Source: Capsaspora owczarzaki ATCC 30864 (taxonomy: Eukaryota; Opisthokonta; Filasterea). Taken from it: a stretch of 64,000 bases of DNA. The notes under the pieces are model-generated. The model did no database searches. It was given only the letters and a program-made list of their open reading frames with translations, and had not been told where the DNA came from. A program made the translations under genes and the position numbers. Positions 46,786-57,670 of the stretch are shown here, piece by piece. The stretch's first letter is position 1, and every line of letters starts with the position of its first letter. The stretch lies in NCBI RefSeq assembly GCF_000151315.2, contig NW_011887303.1, positions 804,719 through 868,718 on the forward strand, written 5' to 3'.

Positions 46786-49157
46786 CTATACGGTCGTCGC
46801 TGACCCGGGCTTGTCGTGGGGAATAGTCAAGACATTGATTTGGAGCGCGGACGTTATTTGGTGGGTGGCAAAGTAAACATAGTGGCCGAAGGCGGCAAGA
46901 GCGAGCAGGAGGGTGACAACGCCAGCAACGCCTTCCTCATAGTAGGGCTCGCCGGTGAAGCGGACGCCGAGATGACGGTTGATCAATGGCAAGAAGAGCA
47001 GGAGGAGCGGACGGTGGAAGGCCGGGTAGGGCATCCGGCACATGTGCGAGAGAATAAGCTTGCAGACCGTCAAGGCAAAGAGCAAGCCCACCGCGCCGAA
47101 TGGAACGTAGAGGTTGCCCTTGGGCGCATAGTATTCGTTCGCAACGGGGATGCAAATCCACCACAGGGCCATGAAAATGATGAAGGCAGCGGGGAAGAGG
47201 GTCAGGAGCGCGCCGGAAAAGCCGCCCTGGATGTGCGCGGGCATTGGCAGCTGCGCTTGACGACGGAAGCGCGTGTAGACACGGCGGAGGGCGTCCAGGC
47301 AGGCAATGATGGCGCCGGCGAACGTCACGTAGAGAACAATGTGTCCGCCAGCGTTGGCGCCCTCGTACCAGAAGCCGTCCCACATTTCAGGGCCAATCAC
47401 TGCGGTGGCGAGGTAGAGCATCCAGACGACCGTGATGCCTTCGTCGGCGCCGTTAACCACAGCCAAGTGCATTTCGCCAGTGTAGTACTCGTCCCAAGTG
47501 GTCATAAAGAAGACGGCATAGGTGCAGCAAATGAGACGGATTGCGTTCATGTGTCCCAGCTGCAACACAACAGCAAAGGTGGCGGTGGCGATCGTTGCGT
47601 TAAGGGCGTCGCAGCCGTGATCGAGGAGCTGGCCAAAAGGAGACGAGGTACCGGTGCGGCGCGCCTGCACGCCGTCCATGTTATCGAGCGTTTGGTAGGC
47701 AAAGAGGCAGAACGCCGCCCACACGTACATCCACGTCGGCGCGGGCTCGTACATGGCGCGGCAGTGGCTGTAGATTGGAATAAAGCCAGCGATCGTGAAT
47801 GCGAGGCCGACCAGCGTGAGGACGTTCGGGGCGACCCACGTTGGCACATAGCGTTCCACGAGGTGGATGGCGAGCGGGCGGAGCACCTTGTTGTAAAGGA
47901 TGGACGAGTCACGGCCACTGGCGGGGAAGAAAGAAGGAAAAAAAAAAAAAAAAAGAGACAAAAAGTGCAAAAGCAAGCGCAGGAGAGGCAGAGTGAGATG
48001 AACAGGTTCAAGATGTCAACAAAGCAAACGACAAGAAAAGAGAGTGAAAGTAGACTCCGTGTGGGCAAGGTCGAGAGTAGGACAGACGGTTGGAACGAGC
48101 GCAGTGTAGCACAGAGAGAAAAAAAAAAAAGGCAACAAGAGCTTTCAACTGAGTCGGCTCCATTGTTCCCAAAGAACAGCACAAGCAAGCGCATTCAATA
48201 GAATGAGGGCTAAGCGAGAGAGAGAGAGCGAGGAAGGAGGCAGGAAGAGGAGGACGAGGAGGAGGAGCCGATGGGTGCACGCTGCTTTCAGGTCGCGGTG
48301 CCCTCCTCGCTGCAGCACTCGCCACCACTCCGCTCCCGTCAACGCAAGGGGTAGAGCGTTGGATAGTAACACCAGCAGCCAACAACCCCCCTCCCCCTCA
48401 ATAGCGTAATGAGCAAGGAGAAAGAGCACAAAGAACAAAAAAAAAAAAAGCTCAAAACTGCAACGTCGACCACGAGAGCGTTCTAGCTCGCGAGTTGGAG
48501 CGACAGAGAGCGGTAGCGCGACAGAGAGAGAGAGAGAAAGTGAGAGAGTCGAAGGCAAGAAGAGTTGAGCAGCAGAGCGCCATACAAACAGCAGAATGAA
48601 GGAAGAAGAACAAGACAAAAGAAGCGCAGAGTGTGGGATGCTAATAATAATAAAAAAAATAAAAAATAATAAAAAATAATAAAATAAAAAATAATAAAAA
48701 ATTAAATACGCAGCCACAACAATACAAAAAACCATACAAAACGCATGGAAGAAAAAAAAAAAAAAAAAAAAAAAGAAAGAAAGAAAAAAAAAAAAACGTT
48801 GGTGCTCGTTTGCTTTGCTTTCTTTTGCTCTGCTTCGCTGCATCATGAACAGCAGCACTACTGATGGTAGGACGAGTGCCCGACTCTGTCTCTGTCTCTG
48901 TCAGTGTCTCTGTCTCTTGTCGCTCTATTTCGCTGAAAAACAAAAAACCAAAAAAAAAAAAAAAAACAGCTTTGTGTTTCAAAAACTCACTTGTACTTGT
49001 GCTCTTTGAGAGCAAAGACGCCGCGGTCGGTGATGTAGTTGTGGTTGAACTGGTCCGACCAGGGCAGCATCGATGCGGACGAGGGCGTCGACGACAGCGG
49101 CGATGCAGAGCTGCCATTGCCGCCATCCAGCTTGTGGAGCGACGACGTGGAGCTCAT
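46786..49157 (-). CDS. CEPT1: Choline/ethanolamine phosphotransferase (CDP-alcohol phosphatidyltransferase)
   Basis: Two exons (49157-48991 and 47917-46786) encode 432 residues. The catalytic CDP-alcohol motif is complete: DGVQARRTGTSSPFGQLLDH followed by GCD, i.e. DGx2ARx8Gx3Dx3D. Exon 1 ends in FALKEHKYN, joined to GRDSSILYNKVLRPL, as in CEPT1/EPT1. About ten membrane helices follow (e.g. PFGAVGLLFALTVCKLIL). The enzyme makes phosphatidylcholine or phosphatidylethanolamine from diacylglycerol and CDP-choline/ethanolamine in the ER or Golgi; head-group choice cannot be read off. The single intron is 1073 nt and A-rich on the + strand (T-rich in sense). A 461-codon open frame on the + strand is only the complement of this exon. 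Confidence 0.95.
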
Positions 49158-49875
49158 CTTTGTTTTGTGTGGAGCGGGTGTGCTGCTCGACAAGGAAGAG
49201 AAAAAGAGAGAAAGAGAAAATAGTCACGGAAGATGGCTTGGTGGTGTGCTGCGAGAGAAGACAGGCGACGAGGCAGCACAAGCGAAGGACGAAGAAAAGC
49301 AAAGGAAAAAAAAAAAAAAAAAAAAAAAAAAGACTGAAAAAAAAAAGTTGATTGTTTTGGTTTTTGGTTGCCAATCGAAACGCGAGCGAGCTGTTCCCCA
49401 GCATCCATACACGCGTCGTCGACTGGAATGACATTGACCAAGGGCAACAACAATACATCCAAGGTCAGAGGGATTGGGAATTGGAGAAGGAGTGAGGGAC
49501 GGAGGGACGCAAACCGCTCTGCTGCTGCGTCACGCTCGACGTCTCAAACAGTTCTGTGACGTAAAAGTTTGCGGTGGTTTTCGACACAAGTGGCATGCTA
49601 TTCTTGGAGTCCCACCCACAAACAAACAAAGGGGTTTCCATGCGTGCACGCGACCGGTCACTGCAGTCTCAGGGTGTTTGAAAGAAAGCAGTCAACTATG
49701 CTTGGCGCTGCTCCCAAAGGACTTGTGTGTGTGTGTGTGTTTTTTGGTGAGGCAATGCTGCTGACTGCACTTTGCAGACAAGCCATAGCAAAATCAGGGC
49801 AGCTTTGGCATGGACTTTGAGTGATTTTGGTTTATTTCCGTTCGTAATGCTCTTTGCCAACGTGTAGAACACGCC
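49158..49875 (-). promoter_or_regulatory. Phosphotransferase upstream region
   Basis: 718 nt between tandem minus genes. The part next to the start (49195-49345) is purine/A-rich on the + strand, i.e. pyrimidine-rich in sense, as in other leaders here. A GT repeat lies at 49726-49740. No supported gene. Confidence 0.45.
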
Positions 49876-50403
49876 TCAAAATGTGCTCTGGAGATTGGTC
49901 GCTAAAATCCCCTCGTATCCGACATAGAGCGACTCGTATCGCACTCGGTGGGACAAGGAGGAGCTGGGTCGCACTTGAACTTGCCAACCCTCGCGCATTT
50001 GTCGGATGATGGGAAGATTCGCAGGCCAGATTGTCACAAGCTGAACGGTATCAACAAAGGTAGGTCTCACAGCCGCTTCGGATTGAACAGCACCTTGCGC
50101 ATCTCGGACAACCACATCAAAAGCAACATCGCCAACGACGAAGGGCTGTGTCTGCCAGTCACGAAGCACTTGAATCGCCTTCACCCGGATTGAAGTTCCA
50201 CTCGTGCTCAAAGGCACCGAGACTTCCAGATTATCCTCCTCAAAGTAGTCTCGCTTGGTATGCTGCACACCTTGCCAGTAGTGCGCCTCGTCCATAATAC
50301 GCTCGGCAAGCTCGACTGGTAGCATTGGTAGAGACGCAGACGGATGATTCAATTCCGGACCGCTGATCAGCACGCTAAACACGAGCTCCAGGTCTGTTGC
50401 CAT
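49876..50403 (-). CDS. Unrecognised 175-residue protein
   Basis: Single-exon frame, MATDLELVFSVLISGPELNH. LPMLPVELAERIMDEAHYW resembles the start of an F-box (LPxELxxxI), but it is too short to be sure. The remainder is beta-rich (TSIRVKAIQVLRDWQTQPFV, VRYESLYVGYEGILA) and could be a beta-sandwich. No signal peptide or membrane span. It lies 166 nt downstream of the LRR gene on the same strand; the two may be independent. An upstream in-frame extension to about 50481 exists but has a less credible start. Confidence 0.65.
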   Translation of the reverse strand: MATDLELVFSVLISGPELNHPSASLPMLPVELAERIMDEAHYWQGVQHTKRDYFEEDNLEVSVPLSTSGTSIRVKAIQVLRDWQTQPFVVGDVAFDVVVRDAQGAVQSEAAVRPTFVDTVQLVTIWPANLPIIRQMREGWQVQVRPSSSLSHRVRYESLYVGYEGILATNLQSTF

Positions 50404-50569
50404 TGCTGCTCGGGGAGGCAAAGAAAAAGAAAGAGGGTTTATCTGGTGGAGCATGCTGCGCGACAAACAAACAGCAAGCAACCAAACCAGTCAGCCGGAG
50501 CACACACATGCCAGTTCGGAGGAAGCACTGCATGAGCAGGAATTGTCTCTCACGTGCAAGAACGACTTA

Positions 50570-52255
50570 CTAGACCGACGTCGTGCTGTTTGCTCTGCGT
50601 ACCTCTTCGATCGCTTGAACAGCAACATCGCTAATGCAATTATACGACAAGCTATTTCGTCAAGGGTGAGCAAGGTGACATCGAGGCAAGGTAATGGCTG
50701 ACCCTGGCTCAATGGCCGAGACGAGCAAAGCGCACAACATCTTACTGGAGAGCAGTGAGCGTCGTGTTCACTTTGAGAGCCTCAGCAATCGCCTGTGCTC
50801 CAGCATCGCCAATCAGATTTTCACTCAGACTGTCCAAATCTCCTCCTCCATCAGTGAGCCACTCTCAATGCCATCTGAAACCATCCACTCACAAGCACAA
50901 ATAACTTACATGAGCACACTCAACCTCTTGTTCACTTTGAGTGCCTCGGCAAGCGCCTGAGCCCCACGACTACCGATTCGATTCACATTCAGACTGTCCG
51001 TCCCCCTTCATCAGTGAACGTTCTGAAGTCGAGAGTCATGAGATGCCTTACCCGAGTACAGTCAGCGCTGTGTTGACTTTGAGTGCTTCTGCAATGGCTT
51101 GCGCTCCAGCATCGCTAAACTGATTCTCTTCCAGACTGTCCGTCCTCTTCATCAATGAGCCACTCGGAATGCTCTCTGCTGTAACCCCGCTTCTCACATG
51201 CATCAGTCAAAACAGGATGCCGTACAATAGCGTCGTCAGCGTCTTGTTCACCTTGAGCGTCGCAGCAATCGCCTGTGCTCCAGCATCGTCAATCTGACTC
51301 CTCCACAGACTGTCCCTTCAGTAAGCGCCCTCGGCTAGAAAACAAATCACCCACTTGCAAGCATCAATGCTTTACCCGAACTTTTTCAGCGTCGTGTTCA
51401 CTTTGAGTGCTTCGGCAATCGCGTTCACGCCAGCAACGCCAATCGGACTCTCCCCCAGACTGTCCGTCCCCTCTCCATCAGTGAGCCCCGTCGAATGCCC
51501 TCTGGCTGAAAACTACGCCCTCACAACGTGAAGCGTCTTACTCGAGCGAAGTCAGTGTCGTGTTGACTCTCAGTCCCTCAGCAATCGCCTGCGCGCCCAC
51601 CTGGCCAATCTGATTCTGACCCAGACTGTTCAATCCCAAACCATCCGTGAGCGCTCGTTGCTGGAATCACTCGCTCACATGCTTCAGTCAAAGTGAAGTG
51701 CCTTACGAAAGCTCCGTCAGCGTCGTGTTCACTTTGAGTGTCGCAGCAATCGCCTGCGCGCCAGCATTGCCAATTTGATTCTCTTGCAGACTGTCCATCC
51801 CTCCATCAGTGAGCCATTCTTACCGTCCTCTGCGGATCATCCACTCACACGCATCAGTCAAAGTGAGATGCCTTACTTGAGCCAAGTCAGTGTCGTGTTC
51901 ACTTTGAGCGCGTCAGCAATCGCGTGCGCTCCAACAGCGCCAATCTGATTCTCGTCCATCCTGTTGCTCCTCCGTCAGCGACCACTCTTGCGGAAATCAC
52001 CCGCTCACACATGTATCAGGTCGGGATAGAGAGATGGATGCCTTACTTGAGCGTAGTCACGGTCGTGTTCACCTTGAGTGCCTCGGCGATCGCCTTTGCT
52101 TCATCGTCCCCAATCAGCTCGTGGTTCAAACTGTCTCCGATTCCCGTCAGCATGCGCTGTCACAATTGGCAATAAAATGTGTGTTTTTCTTACGAGAGCT
52201 CCCAAGACGCAAACTTGACATTGTGGGTGAGGTCGCGCAGAATTTGATCCAGCAT
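50570..52255 (-). CDS. Leucine-rich repeat protein (RI/NOD type), one repeat per exon
   Basis: Eleven exons: 52255-52194, 52130-52047, 51960-51877, 51790-51707, 51625-51542, 51459-51376, 51309-51226, 51135-51052, 50993-50910, 50829-50746 and 50651-50570. They give 299 residues. The first encodes MLDQILRDLTHNVKFASWEL. Exons 2-10 are each exactly 84 nt (28 residues), all introns are in phase 2, and each encodes one LRR of the form SLxENQIGxAGAQAIAEALK VNTTLTxL. The last exon ends the series with NCISDVAVQAIEE and a TAG stop. This is the ribonuclease-inhibitor/NLR class of repeat, a horseshoe binding proteins. No nucleotide-binding or membrane domain is attached. Introns between repeats are also similar to one another. 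Confidence 0.88.
50746..52130 (-). repeat. Tandem exon-plus-intron repeat array, unit about 145-175 bp, nine copies
   Basis: Nine 84-nt LRR exons are separated by eight introns of 58-90 nt. Several introns share blocks such as CCATCAGTGAGCCACTC and CATCAGTCAAAGTGA (+ strand), so the duplicated unit includes intron DNA and not only coding sequence. Confidence 0.85.
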
Positions 52256-52413
52256 TCGTCTGGATTTTCCAACAAAGACTGAATCGAAGCCAGCTGATAC
52301 TTCGGGCCACCTCACGTTCCAAAATCAACTCGCTTTTCAAATTAAAAGGTTTAAACCCACCCAACTCTCAGAGCTTCCTGACGATGCGCAAGTTGCGACT
52401 GCGACAGGCCGGC

Positions 52414-52546
52414 TGTTACGAACTAGGCTCAGCCTAGTTAGGCTTCCCCTCATTCTTCACTATATTCTTAGTACACGATACTTCCGCATTCTATTCTAGC
52501 ATACTTTAGTAGTGATACGGGTTATGTTCCGGGTAAGGTCGTAACA
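52414..52546. mobile_element. Short solo-LTR-like fossil (Ty3/gypsy-like)
   Basis: A 133-bp segment bounded by the inverted ends TGTTACGA and TCGTAACA, with matching 5-bp flanks CCGGC on both sides (52409-52413, 52547-52551), as left by an LTR retroelement. It contains a 19-bp palindrome at 52421-52439. It is AT-richer than its surroundings. On the minus strand a purine-rich tract (52549-52566) abuts it, so it might instead be the 3' LTR of a largely lost element. No complete retroelement genes are present. Age cannot be set from one copy. Confidence 0.5.
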
Positions 52547-52783
52547 CCGGCCTTTTCCCCTCCAATTTTTTTGCGAGCCACTTCTGGACTTCACGCAGCT
52601 TAAAACTTTTATTATTGAATTCAAGTTGTTCGTTCACATTCACTCTCTCAAAGGTTGCGCAAATAAAGCACCCACAGTAGCCCCTGAGCACCTCAGCTAA
52701 ACCCTGACGAAGGTTTTCCCCGCCCTAATTTGGGTTGAGATTAGTTTACTTTGTCCAAGTTGAGCCAGTCGCACGAAATTCAG

Positions 52784-53074
52784 ATGGCCGATATCGAGAA
52801 ACGCATCGCCCAACGGCTGGCTGTCCGCATTGCTAAACGTCGCGCAAAAGCCCAAGGCGTTGCGATCGTAATCGACTTTTTCGGAGGATGTGGCGTGGCA
52901 TCGGCGCTCAACGAGGCTCAGCAGCTCATTAACGATGCTCAGGACGTTCGAGCGGCAGCTCGACTCACTGCGCTTCTCTTGACTCGTGACAAAGCCGCAC
53001 TCAAGAAGCAGCTGCAAGGCTTGGGTGAAGATCAGCTTGACAAGTGGATTGACCAACAGATCAAGGGCATTTGA
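52784..53074 (+). CDS. Small unrecognised helical protein
   Basis: Frame of 96 residues, MADIEKRIAQRLAVRIAKRR. It is rich in Ala, Lys, Arg and Leu and predicted mostly helical. It has one non-charged central segment (GVAIVIDFFGGCGVASAL) and an end LGEDQLDKWIDQQIKG. No known motif. The ATG follows CAG and there is an in-frame extension to 52751 without ATG, so it could be an exon of a larger gene whose other parts I cannot find. The promoter side adjoins the LTR-like fossil. Confidence 0.45.
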   Translation: MADIEKRIAQRLAVRIAKRRAKAQGVAIVIDFFGGCGVASALNEAQQLINDAQDVRAAARLTALLLTRDKAALKKQLQGLGEDQLDKWIDQQIKGI

Positions 53075-54416
53075 GCACTGATACGATTCGCTGCGTGGAA
53101 ACAAGGAGCAATGTTTTCTTTGACTTTTCGGCTTCGAGCTTCTGGGCTGGCGTGTCGCTCCATGGCTTCCTTTGTGCTCGCTACTATCTGCGCTTGACTT
53201 GTTGCTATCGTGTGTTTGCATTCTGCTGTCCAACCTTGATAAAAGGCAGCCCCAAGGGACTTGCTTTCACGGTCTGCTTAGATTTTGACGTGTTTTTTTT
53301 TTTCTTTTCTTTTTCTGGTTTGTGTTTTTTCCTGCTTGATTGCAGGGTTGCGATTAGCTGTTGCTCAACTGTTGCTGTTCACATTTGTGCGCAAACCCAT
53401 TCCTACTCCCATCGACCAACAGCAATCAACTCGAGAGAAAGCGAACAAAAAAACAAAAAAAAAAAATCCGTGATGTTGTCAAGATGACAATGCGACCAGC
53501 GACCTGCAACGCCGCGTACTTTAGAAGCACTCTTTCATGAAGTTCTCCGTGCTGGCCATCCCACCTATGATCATGAAAGCGCCCCATGGCATGCAGCGAA
53601 TCTTTCTGAGCATTGTTTTAATTTTTTGTTTTGACAAACCCCCAAAAACAGACATTTCCCCAAAAAAGGGCGCTGACCAAATTTAGTCTTATGCACATCT
53701 CTGCTGTCGTTGCCTCAGGCAACCATGCAGCTCGTTGTGCTGTTTTCGACATTACGCCAGTGCCGCACTGGGGCGCGAGGTGGCGCGAGCACAAGAGACG
53801 GTGAAGAGTTTTTGTTTTCTGCAAAAGTTTCCTCCATTTCCAGCCTTGAAAGAGTCCCGCGAGACCAGTGCCGTCCGAAATTTACCATCGAAAAAACAAA
53901 AGCAAACTCGAGAAATAGTCCGAATTGGAAGCAGGCTCCGCAAAGTGCATTGTTGAGAATGCGAGCAACTGTGCAAAGTTGAAAATAGTTTCACGAGGCT
54001 TTGACATTTCACCATCACAAACCGCAACAACGAGAGCCAAGAGCATCAACACAACAACCCAAAAACAAACAGCGAGCGAGTGTCTGCGAGCGAGACGAAA
54101 CGCGACACCAAAAACCGCAAACAAACTCGACTCCACAAATACACTCTGCGCTTGCTGAGATCGTCAGGAGAAACGACTTTCAACAAGCGAGTGCATGTGA
54201 TACATCCAGCAATGCCAGTCCCGCTACCGACAAGGAATGAAGGTGGCAATGTTTGATTTTGTAAGGAACGATGGCTGCTTTCATCATTGTGAGTTTGGCT
54301 GTTTTCGGCTCTTTTTTTTTCGATCGCTCACAAACCACCCGTCACACAGTTCCAAGATGCGTGCTTCCTGCTCATCGTCATCACTACGGCAAAAACAAGG
54401 CCTCGTGGATTCAGCA
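53075..54416. other. Long intergenic region, includes selenoprotein H 3' flank
   Basis: 1342 nt. The right end (about 54150-54416) is the 3' flank of the selenoprotein H gene on the minus strand and should contain its SECIS element. ATGA cores occur on the minus strand near 54380 and 54285, but I could not fold a convincing SECIS by eye. The rest has only short low-complexity frames. Confidence 0.45.
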
Positions 54417-55257
54417 CTACTGTATGAGCTGGCGAATGTCCGCGACCAGCTTGGCGCCGTCCGGGAACTTGTCGTTGCGCGGCGGTCCGCGCTTGACGCC
54501 AGTCCACACAAGCGATTCTATCGGAAGACCAGTGAGACGCAGTTTTTGAGTTATCATGCCAACGCACCCACGCAAGGCGACCACGGTTTGGTTTCGGTGG
54601 GCGTGTAAACGTGGTCTGAAGAGTTACCTGCGCCGCCCAGCTGCATTGTGCACTCAAAGCTGCCACGTCGCGGTTTGTTCGGATTGATGAGAATTTCAGC
54701 ATCCGGGAAAGCCTGCGTCGAGAGATTTGTGCGAGTCAAAATTTTCTGCGCAACCAATCCTTGTTACAATCGTTACGACGAAACACAAATAAGGCCCTAC
54801 CTCCTGAAGTGTGTCGCGCAGCCCGTTGGCCCGCGACGCGTACGTTCGTCAGGAATTGCTAGATGGAAACGCAACATTGGAGCTCGAGTGAGCGTGATAC
54901 TGGACCAACAAGTGTTCATCCATCATTGAGCGCGAAGCCGTGCAGCTTTTACCATCGTTCAATCACAAAGCGCAACCCCAGCCGAGGTTTCTTGTCAGCG
55001 TGCACGGATGCTTCCTGCTTGATTGCCGAAGCACCACCAGCAGCAGGGGCAGTCGCAGTAGCCGTCGAATCAGTTGAAGCAGCACCGTTGGCTTGGAACG
55101 CAATCTTGCTCTGGACGAGCTTCTTGTCATCGACGCTGGCGTCCTTCTTCTTCTCGGTCTTGACGGCAATCGACTTGGATGGCGCAACAATGTCGTCGTC
55201 GTCGTCGTCGTCGTCGAGCCGCGCAGTCGCTCGAGTTCGGCGAGCGGCACCCGGCAT
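54417..55257 (-). CDS. SELENOH: Selenoprotein H with in-frame UGA (selenocysteine)
   Basis: Four exons, 55257-54953, 54858-54801, 54712-54628 and 54517-54417, encode 182 residues including Sec. The N-terminal 90 residues are disordered, acidic and Lys-rich (possible nuclear signal KTEKKK). The redox motif forms across intron 1: VIER-Cys-Asn-Ser-UGA-Arg-Thr-Tyr, i.e. CxxU as in animal SELENOH (CTSU). The UGA is at 54851-54849. Downstream, AFPDAEILINPNKPRRGSFE and SLVWTGVKRGPPRNDKFPDG match the family (VNPTKPRRGSFE, WTGIKKGPPRKLKFP). This conserved coding sequence on both sides of the UGA shows that it is not a stop. The protein is a thioredoxin-like nuclear oxidoreductase. Ordinary gene callers would cut it at the UGA. 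Confidence 0.92.
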
Positions 55258-55433
55258 GACTGAAGCAGCAATACAATGTTAGACTGAGCAGCTCTGCTCG
55301 GATTGCGATTGTAGTGAAGATCTCCAATTACACGACAGTATAACAAGAAAATCCACAAGCAACGATACATCGCACACAATCAACCAACGGAGGAAAACAA
55401 AGAAAAAAAAGCGGTGGAAAACGAGGATGTTAA

Positions 55434-57639
55434 TTAGCTGGAGTGCGCCTTGGCAGCTTCGTCGGCAGCAGCGGCAATATCTCGGATGGCATTCTCAACC
55501 TCGCCTTCAGAGTGGCCGATATTGAGTGCAATGCGGATTGCCGGAGGTCGCTGGACTCGCTCATAGTCCTCAATGTAGCGGGCACGGGTAAGGACGACAT
55601 TCTTGTCGTTCGCCTATTGAACAACAGAGAGTAAACAGGATGAGCAAAGCGCCCTTAAAACAAACGACTGTATGCACAAGCCAAGCCATGCCAAGCCAAG
55701 CAAAAACGAAACATACCTTGGAAACAATCAAATCGAGCAGCGCCTCGTCGGCAGCTCGTCCCTTGGTCTGCTTGACAGTGAGGAACTTCATGGGTGCGCT
55801 AGCATCGCCGCTGACGACGAGATGGCGTCCAAGCGCCGTCGAGAGCTTGGCGTGAATGGCCTTGGAGCGAGAGCGGAGGGTGGTGAACATGTCGGGCGAC
55901 TTTTCCATTGCTTCCAAAGCGCACAACGCTGCCGAAGCAAGGAGCGGAGGAAGCGAGGCCGAGAAGCAGTAGCCCTGCGACGAGAGACGCTGGTGGTCCA
56001 TGACGAATGTCTTGCCGTACGAGAAGCCACCAATCGAGCCGACAGCGTGTTCGAGAGAGGAGGTCATGATATCAATGTCCTCGGGCTGACGCAGAAGAAG
56101 GCAGGAAGAAAGAAAATCAGGCAACAGAGGAGGCATGAGCGATCGAGCAAAATCAGGGTTTTTTTTTTTTACAAAAAAAGCAAGCGAAAGAACGTACCGA
56201 AATGCCAAAGTGCTCAGTAATGCCACGGCCATGATCGCCGAGGACGCCAAAAGAGAACGTCTCGTCGAGCATAATGCGGACCTTGTACTGCCATTTGAGC
56301 TCGACAAGGCGCTTGAGAGGAGCAATCTCGGCAGTGTTGGCATAGAGGCCCTCCACAACCACAAAGCGACGAGAAAGCTTGGCCTTCTTGGCAAGCTACG
56401 CAAGTTTCAACCAATGAGCAAACCAATTAAGTAATTGCAAGAGAGGCAACAGACTTCAAAAGGTCCCCCCCAAACAAAACCACAAAGCGGTCACAAACCT
56501 TGGCATCCTCGCGCTGCTGCTCAATCAAAAGACGCTCGAGATCGGCCATGTCGTTGTGCTTGAAATACTTGACGGTGCTGCGCGAGGCGAGAACACCCTG
56601 CGCGAGGGGGAAGGAGATGGCCTCATCAACAAACAAAATGTCGCCACGCTTGGAATAGGCGGGGATGACCGATGCGACAGTGGAGAAGGCGTACGAGTAC
56701 AGCACAGCTTCTTCCGTTTGGGTGAACTTGGCCAGCTTGCTCTCCAATTCGAGGTGGACGTCAATGGTGCCGTAAAAGCCGCGTGGACCGCATGATCCGA
56801 CGCCATACTTTTTCAGCGAGGTGACAGCCGCATCCTCGACCTTCTTGTTGCCCACAAAGTTCAAAAAGTTGAACGAAGCAAGGTTGATCTTTTTCTGGCC
56901 GTCGATCTGGACAAAGGCAGCAGCGGGACTTTCAAAAAAGAAAACGAAAGAAAAGAAAACAAATGGCAAATGTCATCAAACAAGGAGAATGAGCACAAAG
57001 TGCTGAAATCACAGGAATAGTGAACATGCCAGACAGAGAGAGAGACATAAAGTCGCAACATACCCTTGAACAACAGGGACGACGACTGGTTCAGGGCCGC
57101 TCACGGGCACAAGCGGTTCGGGTTGCCACTCTGCGATAATCTCTTCCACCTCCTGTCGATTCCAAGCCAGCAAGAAATGAGCGCGAGTGTCACACGCACC
57201 CTCCCCCTCCTCCTCCCACGTCCCCTCTAAACTGTCGGGTACCTTGGCAGTGAGCTTGGGCCCCTTGTCCTTGGACTTGTCCGACTTGCGAACGACGAGC
57301 CACAGGATGGATAATACCAACAGACCCTCAAGAATGAGATGGTATGCCGGAGCCTGTTTGGTATCACGGCACAACGCAGTACACACACATGTCAGAGATC
57401 CAGAGATCAGAATCACTGGATCAAGATTGATCCAACAATGATAAAAACCAACAACAAAAAAACCGGCCACGTCCTCACGAAATCCCGCTCCAATCCAATC
57501 CTCAGCTCAGTCGTCCGGCTGTCGAAAGGGACATTGAAACACAAAAGGGGCGCGATGCTTTACCTCGTAGAACGCATGGTGGAGCAGCTCGAAGATGGGT
57601 CCGTGCGATGGCAGCGAAGGGACGTACGACAGCAGCCTG

Positions 57640-57670
<31 letters not shown>

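Noticed and set aside
46816-48201. 461-codon plus-strand open frame opposite the phosphotransferase
   Set aside because: Antisense of an exon with the complete catalytic CDP-alcohol motif; extends into intron low-complexity DNA.
53537-53700. Short plus-strand frame starting Met-Lys-Phe-Ser-Val-Leu with a hydrophobic part
   Set aside because: About 50 codons with odd composition, no neighbouring exon, no homologous motif.
54190-54416. Candidate SECIS around minus-strand ATGA cores near 54380 and 54285
   Set aside because: The second core has a short helix (AGCA-GCCA with TGGC-AT-TGCT), but the apical loop would be about 54 nt; not good enough to annotate without folding.
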